Shown here one piece after another: positions 1 to 8,379 of a DNA stretch of 15,000 nt. Both the position numbers and the translations under genes were made by a program. The stretch's first letter is position 1. Every line of letters starts with the position of its first letter. The stretch spans positions 32,803,343 through 32,818,342 of the forward strand of contig NC_091575.1 in assembly GCF_042767895.1 (NCBI RefSeq), read 5' to 3'. The notes beneath the pieces were generated by a model. That model was not told where the DNA came from and did no database searches. It was given only the letters and a program-made list of their open reading frames with translations. The stretch is from Penaeus vannamei (lineage: Eukaryota > Arthropoda > Malacostraca > Decapoda > Penaeidae).

Positions 1-819
1 CATCCTCTCCTCCCTCCCTCCTCCAACCTCTCCCTCCTCCCTCCTCCAACCTTCCTCTTCCTCCATCCTCTCCCTCCTCCTGCTCCATCCTCTCCCTCCT
101 CCCTCTTCCATCCTCCTCATTCCTCCATCCTCTCCCTCCTCCTCCTCCTCCATCCTCCATCCTCCTCCTCCATCCTCTTCTTTTTCCATCCTCCTCCTCC
201 TCCATCCTCTCCCTCCTCCCTCCTCCTCCTCCTCCATCCTCACTCTCCTCCTCCTCCTCCCTCCTCACTCTCCTCCATCCTTCTTCCATCCTCCAACCTC
301 TCCCTCCATCCTTCTCCTCCTCCCTCCTACATCCTCTCCCTCCTCCTTCTCCTTCATCCTCCATCCTCTCCCTCCTCCCTCCTCCTCCTCCTCCTCCATC
401 CTCTCCCTCCTCCTCCATCCTCTCCCTCCTCCAACCTTCCTCTTCCTCCATCCTATCCCTCCTCCATCCTCCTCCTCCTCCATCCTCTTCCTCTTCCATC
501 CTCCTCCTCCTCCATCCTCTCCTTCTTCCCTCCTCCATCCTCTCCCTCCTCCTTCTCCTTCATCCTCCCTCCTCTCCATCCTCCTTCTCCTTCATCCTCC
601 ATCCTCTCCCTCCTCCATCCTCTCCCTCCTCCCTTCTCCTCCATCCTCCTCCTCCTCCTCCTCCATCCTCCATCCTCTTCCTCCTCCATCCTCTCCCTCC
701 TCCCTCCTCCCTCCTCTCCCTCTTCCACCCTCTTCCTCCTCCTCCTCCCTCCTCCATCCTCCTCCTCCATCCTCTCCCTCCTCCATCCTCTTCCTCCTCC
801 TCCTCCTCCATCCTCTTCC
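1..819. repeat. Polypyrimidine minisatellite, TCC/CATCC-based
   Basis: The + strand is almost only C and T, built from CTCC and TCC triplets punctuated by CATCCTC, CAACCTC and CACTCTC words. The commonest word is TCCATCCTCTCCCTCCTCC, about 18-19 bp, with frequent expansion or loss of TCC triplets, so there is no strict period. The complementary strand is G/A-rich and has open frames encoding Glu/Gly/Arg-rich strings, which follow from the lack of stop-forming bases rather than from coding. It begins at or before the window start. Homopurine-homopyrimidine tracts of this kind can form triplex (H-DNA); that is known of the sequence class and not shown here. Confidence 0.9.
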
Positions 820-960
820 GTTTCTCGCCATACATAGACTCTTCTGCGGCCTCAGACTCTCTTACGTTTACACAGACAACGTAACACATACATACACCGA
901 CCAAAAGCATAATTGTTTTATTAAAAGACAGAAGAAGCGAGATGAGGAACGACTTCCCTA
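820..960. other. Unique spacer between pyrimidine and purine tracts
   Basis: Mixed-composition DNA of about 140 bp separates the polypyrimidine block from the polypurine block. I see no gene, RNA or splice-supported exon. A minus-strand frame crosses it (ATG near 910) but runs straight into the Glu/Gly-rich repeat translation, so I do not call it. It includes an AT-rich stretch near 909-926 that reads AATAAAAC on the minus strand. Confidence 0.6.
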
Positions 961-1380
961 ATAAAGGAAGGAAGAAGGATGATGATGGTGATGATGAGGG
1001 GGTAAAGGGAAAAGAAGAGGAAGAGGAAGAAGAAGAAGAGAAAGGAGAAAAACGAAACGAAGAAGAAAAAGAAGAAAATGATAAGAAAAGAAGAAGAAGA
1101 TGAAGAAAAATGATAAGAACAGAAGAAGAAAATTAAGAAATGATAAGAAAAGGAAGAAAAAAAAAGCACAAAATAGATAAAAGAAAAAAAAGGAAAACGA
1201 AAGAGATAAAACAAAGAAAAAAACGAAAGAAAAAAAAAACAAAAGAAAAAACAAAACAAAAGAAAAAAGAAAACAAAAGAAAAAAGAAAAAAGAAAAAAG
1301 AAAGCAAAAAAAAAAAGAAAACAAAAGAAAAAGAGAAAAACAAAAAACAAAAGAAAACACCAGAAAAAAACAAGGAAAAC
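961..1380. repeat. Polypurine tract, GAA/AAG then A-rich AAAGAAAA repeats
   Basis: The + strand changes to almost pure A and G. It opens with GGAAGGAAG and a short GAT/GGT triplet run (about 978-998), continues as GAA/AAG repeats with occasional GATAAG words (about 1000-1150), and ends as A-rich AAAAGAAAACAAAAG-like repeats (1150-1380). The apparent + frame of about 100 residues is Lys/Glu/Arg only, and the minus frames are Phe/Leu/Ser only, as expected for translated low complexity. No coding claim is made. Composition is complementary in kind to the block at 1-819. Confidence 0.88.
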
Positions 1381-1620
1381 AGAGCCGACAACAACAACCA
1401 ACAACCACCAACTCCTCCACAATGATATATTATGATTAAACGTTTCCTGTAATGAGGTTGTGTACGGACAGCGGGAGAGCGGACACAACGGACGGGTGGA
1501 CGCCTAACGAACAGTAATTAGGGCGGGAAATGGAAATAAATCTAAGGAATAAATTGTGAGTCTTGTGATTAGATGATATAAGATGTGAAAATATAGGAGA
1601 AAAGGGTGAAGATTTAGGGA
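1381..1620. other. Unassigned unique sequence
   Basis: About 240 bp of mixed sequence, with a G-rich patch near 1465-1505 where GGAC recurs (ggacag, ggacac, ggacgg, ggacgc), then AT-rich DNA. No open frame of note, no RNA gene and no recognisable element. The last 50 bp (about 1570-1620) contain ATAAGATGT-like words that also occur in the duplication that follows, so a further decayed copy may start here. Confidence 0.5.
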
Positions 1621-1776
1621 GGGTGTCAAGTATGAGATATAAGGAGGTATAAGGTATAAGGAAATGTAAGAAAATAATAAAGAATTGTTAAAATGTAATG
1701 TAAGGGCGTCAAGGATAAGATGTAAGGAGTTATAAGATGTAAGGAAATGTAATAGAATAAAAGAATAAGAATTGTT
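1621..1776. repeat. Imperfect tandem duplication, ~83-bp period, two copies
   Basis: Copy 1 begins GGGTGTCAAG at 1621 and ends AGAATTGTT at 1689. Copy 2 begins GGGCGTCAAG at 1704 and ends with AGAATTGTT at about 1776. Between them both copies share the ordered words ATAAGGAG, TATAAGG/TATAAGATGTAAGG, GGAAATGTAA and AATAA. Small indels separate the copies, so this is an older duplication. Each copy is internally built from degenerate TATAAGGA words, suggesting growth from a shorter repeat. Confidence 0.72.
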
Positions 1777-2096
1777 CTGTTCCGTTTCGTCATTCCGCTC
1801 GTCTTTTGTTTCTTCCCGCCAAATCTGCTTGTCCCTCGTTCCGTTCCGCCATTCCGCTCGTCCATTTTTTTTCTTTTCGTCATCCTACTTGTTCCTTGTT
1901 CCGTTCCGTCATCCTACTTGTTCTTTGTTCCGTTCCGGCATCTCGCTCGTTCCTCGTTCCATTTCGACATCCTACTCGTTCCTTGTTCCGTCATTCCGCT
2001 CGTTCTCTGTTTCGTTCCGCCATTGTCCCTTGTTCCGTTCCGCCATTCCGCTATTTGTTGTTGGTCCATTTCGTCATTTTGTTCGTTCATTGTTCT
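1772..2096. repeat. TTCCG-rich ~30-bp degenerate minisatellite, ~11 copies
   Basis: Units follow the pattern TTGTTCCGTTCCG, then CCATTCCGCTCG or TCATCCTACTTG, then TTCC. Variation is high, including shortened copies such as that near 1985-2000 which lacks one TTCCG word. Two alternating half-forms are visible, one ending ATTCCGCTCG and one ending ATCCTACTTG. Three overlapping + frames stay open across it (Ser/Phe/Arg/Val/Pro-rich), running on into the TA repeat as Ile-Tyr strings. I regard these as repeat artefacts. Confidence 0.78.
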
Positions 2097-2132
2097 GTGC
2101 AGCTCTCCTCAAAGCCTTTTTCGCCGTTCTCT

Positions 2133-2134
<2 letters not shown>

Positions 2135-2216
<82 letters not shown>
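2135..2216. repeat. (TA)n microsatellite, ~40 repeats
   Basis: An uninterrupted TA dinucleotide run extends from 2135 to 2207, with a single G interruption at 2208 and TA continuing to about 2216. Perfect (TA)n of this length can extrude cruciforms and is usually highly polymorphic; both are general properties, not shown here. The exact copy number depends on sequencing accuracy. Confidence 0.97.
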
Positions 2217-2400
2217 ACAACAAAATCACTCTTCATTGTTCACCCCAAAGTAAAGACATGAGCGACAAGTCTCCTTGTAACATGAAACTCACATCATTGT
2301 TTTCTTCCTCATTGCTTAGGGACACGTTCTCTTACTAGATTTTCATTTATTTTTTCTATTATTTATGGTATCATTTCATTGTGGATTCATTATGGATACG
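2217..2400. other. Unassigned AT-rich unique sequence
   Basis: No gene, repeat family or RNA is recognised. It contains only the tail of frames that run out of the neighbouring repeats. Confidence 0.5.
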
Positions 2401-2560
2401 TATATAATGTTTTGCTAGTTGCGTGGCAAAATATAGATATTTTATATAAAGATAGATTTATATTTTATTATATTTATATTTTATATTTATATTTTAGATT
2501 ATATTTTGTATAAAGATATATTTAAATATAGATATACAATATAGATATTTTACGTTATAT
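2401..2560. repeat. AT-rich degenerate repeat, ATATAGATATTTTA words
   Basis: Very AT-rich DNA with recurring words: ATATAGATATTTTA near 2430 and again near 2540, TATAAAGATA near 2445 and 2508, and TTATATTTTATAT-like words between about 2459 and 2505. This looks like an old, decayed AT minisatellite with a roughly 60-110-bp arrangement. No ORF. Confidence 0.55.
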
Positions 2561-3237
2561 CACAGCGCCCATAACTATAGATACTCGTATATTCTACGTT
2601 GTATCATACATTTTTTGTGTATTTTGTACCTAAACATGAACTATTTTGGTCAAGGTAGAAAAAAAAAGATCATGCACCCACAGCCAGGAATGAGGACACG
2701 GGGACCACGCCCACTTCTGCATGACGCCCGTTTCTCTCTCTCCACCATTCTGCATGTTAAAAATGCCCAAAAGGTGTTATATAATGCTGGGTGTAGCACG
2801 CTCTTCACGCCCTACATCCGGGTCCTAAGCACTGACGCGAGAGTGTGAGTATATTGAAAGTATATCAACACCACATTTCTGAACGTAATTTAACAAGAAA
2901 AGAAAGTTCAAAATCATATTTCCAAACGTAATCAAAGAAAGATATACAATAAAATATCGTATGAATATCTGTAATCCAAAAACAACAACAACAACAACAA
3001 AAAACAAAAATAAATAAATAAAAAAGAAGACATATCGTATCAACATCTACAGGGGAATTTGACTCTTATTGCCAAAGTTCCATAACCTAAACAGCACACA
3101 GAGGAGCGAGGAGGTTGAGCGAAGGGTCGATACTCTCCCGCTCGTCACCATCAACTATGACTCACCATCACGAGGCCACAGCGAACTCATGCTCCGTCAC
3201 CATAACAAAATGATTTATGATTTAGCCTTCGTTGTAA
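2561..3237. other. Unique region with two small open frames, no supported gene
   Basis: The stretch 2660-2850 is GC-richer than its surroundings and carries an open + frame (2615-2848, 77 codons). A second + frame (3069-3323, 84 codons) ends in the G-rich tract and the satellite edge. Neither product shows a recognisable domain, signal peptide, membrane segment or motif, and neither has a supporting neighbour, so I leave both uncalled. A fragment of an old transposable element is possible for 2660-2850. At 2978-3002 there is a short (CAA)n microsatellite, followed by AATA/AAAT-rich DNA to about 3030. Confidence 0.55.
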
Positions 3238-3272
3238 GGGTGGGGGGGCGGGGGTGGGGGGTGGGGGGGGGG
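3238..3272 (+). other. G-quadruplex candidate, five G-runs with single-base loops
   Basis: Five runs of 3, 7, 5, 6 and 10 guanines are separated by single T, C, T and T bases. Runs of three or more G with one-base loops are the classic sequence rule for very stable parallel G-quadruplexes. It lies on the + strand about 40 bp before the left edge of the satellite array. Formation in vivo is inference. Confidence 0.85.
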
Positions 3273-3968
3273 AGTCACACGGCTGACGGTGACTCTTTCA
3301 CAGAGACTCGTGAAGATGAATAAAAATTATTATTTTTTTTTCTCTAACGATTTTGTTTTATAATGGCCGTATGGAATCAAGAGATGAATAAAAATTAGAT
3401 TTTGTTTTATAATAGCCGTGTGGAATCAAGAGATGAATAAAAATTAGATTTTGTTTTATAATCGCCGTATGGAATCAAGAGATGAATAAAAATTAGATTT
3501 TGTTTTATAATCGCCGTATGGAATCAAGAGATGAATAAAAATTAGATTTTGTTTTATAATAGCCGTGTGGAATCAAGAGATGAATAAAAATTAGATTTTG
3601 TTTTATAATCGCCGTATGGAATCAAGAGATGAATAAAAATTAGATTTTGTTTTATAATCGCCGTATGGAATCAAGAGATGAATAAAAATTAGATTTTGTT
3701 TTATAATCGCCGTATGGAATCAAGAGATGAATAAAAATTAGATTTTGTTTTATAATCGCCGTATGGAATCAAGAGATGAATAAAAATTAGATTTTGTTTT
3801 ATAATAGCCGTGTGGAATCAAGAGATGAATAAAAATTAGATTTTGTTTTATAATCGCCGTATGGAATCAAGAGATGAATAAAAATTAGATTTTGTTTTAT
3901 AATAGCCGTGTGGAATCAAGAGATGAATAAAAATTAGATTTTGTTTTATAATCGCCGTATGGAATCAA

Positions 3969-4262
3969 GAGATGAATAAAAATTAGATTTTGTTTTATAA
4001 TAGCCGTGTGGAATCAAGAGATGAATAAAAATTAGATTTTGTTTTATAATCGCCGTATGGAATCAAGAGATGAATAAAAATTAGATTTTGTTTTATAATC
4101 GCCGTATGGAATCAAGAGATGAATAAAAATTAGATTTTGTTTTATAATAGCCGTGTGGAATCAAGAGATGAATAAAAATTAGATTTTGTTTTATAATAGC
4201 CGTGTGGAATCAAGAGATGAATAAAAATTAGATTTTGTTTTATAATCGCCGTGTGGAATCAA
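3969..4262. repeat. Six-monomer block repeated at 4508-4801
   Basis: Monomers 14-19, counting the edge unit as monomer 1, have the two-site order A-G, C-A, C-A, A-G, A-G, C-G. Monomers 25-30 (4508-4801) show the same order, so 294 bp are identical at an offset of 11 monomers (539 bp). Within it, A-G, A-G, C-G is repeated twice in tandem at 4116-4409. This is consistent with a multi-monomer duplication followed by local change, although with three monomer types some matching runs can arise by chance. Confidence 0.6.
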
Positions 4263-4850
4263 GAGATGAATAAAAATTAGATTTTGTTTTATAATAGCCG
4301 TGTGGAATCAAGAGATGAATAAAAATTAGATTTTGTTTTATAATAGCCGTGTGGAATCAAGAGATGAATAAAAATTAGATTTTGTTTTATAATCGCCGTG
4401 TGGAATCAAGAGATGAATAAAAATTAGATTTTGTTTTATAATCGCCGTATGGAATCAAGAGATGAATAAAAATTAGATTTTGTTTTATAATCGCCGTGTG
4501 GAATCAAGAGATGAATAAAAATTAGATTTTGTTTTATAATAGCCGTGTGGAATCAAGAGATGAATAAAAATTAGATTTTGTTTTATAATCGCCGTATGGA
4601 ATCAAGAGATGAATAAAAATTAGATTTTGTTTTATAATCGCCGTATGGAATCAAGAGATGAATAAAAATTAGATTTTGTTTTATAATAGCCGTGTGGAAT
4701 CAAGAGATGAATAAAAATTAGATTTTGTTTTATAATAGCCGTGTGGAATCAAGAGATGAATAAAAATTAGATTTTGTTTTATAATCGCCGTGTGGAATCA
4801 AGAGATGAATAAAAATTAGATTTTGTTTTATAATCGCCGTATGGAATCAA

Positions 4851-5438
4851 GAGATGAATAAAAATTAGATTTTGTTTTATAATCGCCGTATGGAATCAAG
4901 AGATGAATAAAAATTAGATTTTGTTTTATAATCGCCGTGTGGAATCAAGAGATGAATAAAAATTAGATTTTGTTTTATAATCGCCGTGTGGAATCAAGAG
5001 ATGAATAAAAATTAGATTTTGTTTTATAATCGCCGTATGGAATCAAGAGATGAATAAAAATTAGATTTTGTTTTATAATCGCCGTGTGGAATCAAGAGAT
5101 GAATAAAAATTAGATTTTGTTTTATAATCGCCGTGTGGAATCAAGAGATGAATAAAAATTAGATTTTGTTTTATAATCGCCGTATGGAATCAAGAGATGA
5201 ATAAAAATTAGATTTTGTTTTATAATCGCCGTGTGGAATCAAGAGATGAATAAAAATTAGATTTTGTTTTATAATCGCCGTGTGGAATCAAGAGATGAAT
5301 AAAAATTAGATTTTGTTTTATAATCGCCGTATGGAATCAAGAGATGAATAAAAATTAGATTTTGTTTTATAATCGCCGTGTGGAATCAAGAGATGAATAA
5401 AAATTAGATTTTGTTTTATAATCGCCGTGTGGAATCAA
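4851..5438. repeat. Trimeric higher-order repeat, 4 x 147 bp
   Basis: Monomers 32-43 read C-A, C-G, C-G four times in tandem by their two variable sites, giving a higher-order unit of three monomers, 147 bp. Beyond it the order breaks (C-A, C-A, C-A, A-G, A-G). This is direct sequence evidence that the block grew by exchange in three-monomer steps. 147 bp is also the DNA length of a nucleosome core particle; any functional link is conjecture. Confidence 0.8.
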
Positions 5439-6320
5439 GAGATGAATAAAAATTAGATTTTGTTTTATAATCGCCGTATGGAATCAAGAGATGAATAAAA
5501 ATTAGATTTTGTTTTATAATCGCCGTATGGAATCAAGAGATGAATAAAAATTAGATTTTGTTTTATAATCGCCGTATGGAATCAAGAGATGAATAAAAAT
5601 TAGATTTTGTTTTATAATAGCCGTGTGGAATCAAGAGATGAATAAAAATTAGATTTTGTTTTATAATAGCCGTGTGGAATCAAGAGATGAATAAAAATTA
5701 GATTTTGTTTTATAATCGCCGTATGGAATCAAGAGATGAATAAAAATTAGATTTTGTTTTATAATCGCCGTGTGGAATCAAGAGATGAATAAAAATTAGA
5801 TTTTGTTTTATAATCGCCGTATGGAATCAAGAGATGAATAAAAATTAGATTTTGTTTTATAATCGCCGTGTGGAATCAAGAGATGAATAAAAATTAGATT
5901 TTGTTTTATAATAGCCGTGTGGAATCAAGAGATGAATAAAAATTAGATTTTGTTTTATAATCGCCGTGTGGAATCAAGAGATGAATAAAAATTAGATTTT
6001 GTTTTATAATCGCCGTATGGAATCAAGAGATGAATAAAAATTAGATTTTGTTTTATAATCGCCGTGTGGAATCAAGAGATGAATAAAAATTAGATTTTGT
6101 TTTATAATCGCCGTGTGGAATCAAGAGATGAATAAAAATTAGATTTTGTTTTATAATCGCCGTGTGGAATCAAGAGATGAATAAAAATTAGATTTTGTTT
6201 TATAATCGCCGTATGGAATCAAGAGATGAATAAAAATTAGATTTTGTTTTATAATCGCCGTGTGGAATCAAGAGATGAATAAAAATTAGATTTTGTTTTA
6301 TAATCGCCGTGTGGAATCAA

Positions 6321-6418
6321 GAGATGAATAAAAATTTGATTTTTTTTTCTCTAACGATTTTTTTAAACTTTTTTTTAACTGACGAAGATTTTGTTTTATA
6401 ATAACCGTATGGAATCAA
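6321..6418. repeat. Composite interrupting unit within the 49-bp array
   Basis: One 98-bp unit separates the two homogeneous blocks. After GAGATGAATAAAAATTTGAT it carries T-rich DNA with CTCTAACGATTTT, then a second T-rich segment with AACTGACGAAGATTTTG, before resuming at GTTTTATAATAACCG. It thus holds both insert types seen in the decayed region in a single unit. Its length is exactly twice 49, which may be chance. Confidence 0.85.
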
Positions 6419-6958
6419 GAGATGAATAAAGAATTAGATTTTGTTTTATAATCGCCGTATGGAATCAAGAGATGAATAAAAATTAGATTTTGTTTTATAA
6501 TCGCCGTATGGAATCAAGAGATGAATAAAAATTAGATTTTGTTTTATAATCGCCGTATGGAATCAAGAGATGAATAAAAATTAGATTTTGTTTTATAATA
6601 GCCGTGTGGAATCAAGAGATGAATAAAAATTAGATTTTGTTTTATAATAGCCGTGTGGAATCAAGAGATGAATAAAAATTAGATTTTGTTTTATAATAGC
6701 CGTGTGGAATCAAGAGATGAATAAAAATTAGATTTTGTTTTATAATAGCCGTGTGGAATCAAGAGATGAATAAAAATTAGATTTTGTTTTATAATAGCCG
6801 TGTGGAATCAAGAGATGAATAAAAATTAGATTTTGTTTTATAATCGCCGTATGGAATCAAGAGATGAATAAAAATTAGATTTTGTTTTATAATAGCCGTG
6901 TGGAATCAAGAGATGAATAAAAATTAGATTTTGTTTTATAATAGCCGTGTGGAATCAA
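6419..6958. repeat. Second 49-bp block, 11 monomers, no C-G type
   Basis: One 50-bp monomer (a single extra G giving AATAAAGAATTAG) is followed by ten exact 49-bp monomers. The two-site types run C-A three times, A-G five times, C-A, A-G, A-G. The C-G type, common in 4214-6320, is absent, as it is from the first 17 core monomers (3381-4213). This block therefore did not share in the later C-G expansion. Confidence 0.9.
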
Positions 6959-7801
6959 GAGATGAATAAAAATTAGATTTTTTTTTCTCTAACGATTTTG
7001 TTTTATAATCGCCATATGGAATCAAGAGATGAATAAAGATTAGAATTTTTTTTTCACTGACGAAGATTTTGTTTTATAATCGCCGTATGGAATCAAGAGA
7101 TGAATAAAAAATAGATTTTTTTTTCACTAAAAAATTAGATTTTTAATTTTTTCACTAAAAGATTAGATTTTTTTTTCTCTAACGATTTTGTTTTATAATA
7201 GCCTTATGGAATCAAGAGATGAATGAAAATTATTATTTTTTTAACTGACGAAGATTTTGTTTTATAATAGCCATATGGAATCAAGAGATGAATAAAGATT
7301 AGATTTTTTTTTTCTCTAACGATTTTGTTTTATAATCGCCATATGGAATCAAGAGATGAATAAAAATCAGATTTTGTTTTATAATCGCCTTATGGAATCA
7401 AGAGATAAATAAAGATTTAATTTTTTTTTCTAACGATTTTGTTTTATAATGGCCGTGTGGAATCAAGAGATGAATAAAAATCAGATTTTTTTTTCTCTGA
7501 TTTTGTTTTATAATAGCCTTATGGAATCAAGAGATGAATAAAAATTATTATTTTTTCACTGACGAAGATTTTGTTTTATAATCGCCTAATGGAATCAAGA
7601 GATGAATAAACATTAGAATTTTTTTCTCTAACAATTTTGTTTTATAATAGCCTTATGGAATCAAGAGATGAATAAAAAGTATTATTTTTTTAACTGACGA
7701 AGATTTTGTTTGATAATAACCGTATGGAATCAAGAGATGAATAAAAATTATTATTTTTTCACTGACGAAGATTTTGTTTTATAATCGCCATATGGAATCA
7801 A
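6959..7801. repeat. Diverged composite satellite units, mostly 64-71 bp
   Basis: Here the GAGATGAATAA word recurs at spacings of about 67, 71, 119, 69, 68, 49, 65, 64, 68, 66, 69 and 68 bp. The extra 15-22 bp sit between AAATTA and GATTTTG and are of two kinds: T-run plus CTCTAACG (or CTCTGA), and T-run plus CACTGACGAA or AACTGACGAA. The GCCGTATGG segment is mutated to GCCATATGG, GCCTTATGG or GCCTAATGG in many units. The greater divergence and length variety indicate an older, unhomogenised part of the array. Confidence 0.88.
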
Positions 7802-8185
7802 GAGATGAATAAAAATTAGATATTTTTTTCTCTGATTTTGTTTTATAATCGCCGTATGGAATCAAGAGATGAATAAAAATTAGATATTTTTTTCTCTGAT
7901 TTTGTTTTATAATCGCCGTATGGAATCAAGAGATGAATAAAAATTAGATATTTTTTTCTCTGATTTTGTTTTATAATCGCCGTATGGAATCAAGAGATGA
8001 ATAAAAATTAGATATTTTTTTCTCTGATTTTGTTTTATAATCGCCGTATGGAATCAAGAGATGAATAAAAATTAGATATTTTTTTCTCTGATTTTGTTTT
8101 ATAATCGCCGTATGGAATCAAGAGATGAATAAAAATTAGATATTTTTTTCTCTGATTTTGTTTTATAATCGCCGTATGGAATCAA
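7802..8185. repeat. 64-bp satellite subarray, 6 exact copies
   Basis: Starts of GAGATG at 7802, 7866, 7930, 7994, 8058, 8122 and 8186 are exactly 64 bp apart. Each unit equals the C-A type 49-bp monomer plus a 15-bp insert TATTTTTTTCTCTGA placed after ATTAGA. All six copies look identical by eye. This is a separate, recent amplification of a longer unit of the same family, independent of the 49-bp expansion. Confidence 0.93.
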
Positions 8186-8379
8186 GAGATGAATAAATTT
8201 TATTTTTTCACTGACGAAGATTTTGGTTTATAATAGTCTTATGGAATCAAGAGATGAATAAAGAATTAGATTTTTTTTTCTCTCTAATGATTTTGTTTTA
8301 TAATAAAATTGCCGTATGGAATCAAGAGATGAATAAAAAATCGATTTTTTTTTCACTGACGAAGATTTTGTTTTATAAA
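8186..8379. repeat. Right edge of the satellite, diverged units
   Basis: Three last units carry inserts of the CACTGACGAAG, CTCTCTAATGA and CACTGACGAAG kinds, with scattered substitutions (GGTTTATAATAGTC; an extra AAAATT before GCCG). The repeat ends at GTTTTATAA near 8379 and passes directly into unique DNA. No target-site duplication or terminal repeat marks the border. Confidence 0.85.

Larger units (their letters stand above)
3381..6320. repeat. Core 49-bp array, 60 indel-free monomers
   Basis: From 3381 the word GAGATGAATA recurs every 49 bp through to 6321, exactly 60 periods with no insertion or deletion. Reading by eye, only two positions vary: C or A before GCCG, and A or G in GTATGG/GTGTGG. 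Three combinations occur: C-A in 25 monomers, A-G in 15 and C-G in 20; A-A is absent. The core is therefore recently homogenised, by unequal exchange or gene conversion in the usual model for satellites. Because units are near-identical, the assembled copy number may differ from the true one. Confidence 0.95.
3314..8379. repeat. Satellite array, 49-bp monomer and longer variants, ~94 units
   Basis: One repeat family occupies about 5.07 kb. Each unit carries in order GAGATGAATAAAAATTA, GATTTTGTTTTATAAT, a variable GCCGT-type segment, and TGGAATCAA. I count about 94 copies of the GAGATGAATAA word. The 49-bp form has 13 G/C of 49. Stops occur throughout both strands and 49 is not a multiple of 3, so no long frame exists here. 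The left edge is a ~67-bp unit (about 3314-3380) and the right edge breaks off after GTTTTATAA near 8379. Older units at the edges carry poly-T inserts missing from the core. I do not recognise the family from any named satellite. It is not a CRISPR array: units abut with no unique spacers. Confidence 0.97.

Noticed and set aside
1..910. Glu/Gly/Arg-rich minus-strand frames in the polypyrimidine block
   Set aside because: Four overlapping frames of similar composition are open together, a sign of composition bias rather than coding.
2615..2848. 77-codon + frame in the GC-richer stretch
   Set aside because: No domain, motif, splice or promoter context recognised; length is within chance for unique DNA. 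A transposon remnant remains possible but unsupported.
3069..3323. 84-codon + frame ending at the satellite edge
   Set aside because: It runs into the poly-G tract, giving a Gly-rich tail, and has no recognisable family.
3381..6320. TTTTATAAT words as repeated bacterial -10 promoters
   Set aside because: The setting is eukaryotic and no -35 partner or gene is present; the word belongs to the satellite unit.
7005..7800. CCATATGG and CCTTATGG words as CArG (SRF) boxes
   Set aside because: The CArG box needs six A/T between CC and GG; these have four. They are better explained as mutated GCCGTATGG.
3314..8379. CRISPR-like array of regularly spaced repeats
   Set aside because: Units abut directly with no unique spacers, the count and AT-rich unit are unlike CRISPR, and the surroundings are eukaryotic.
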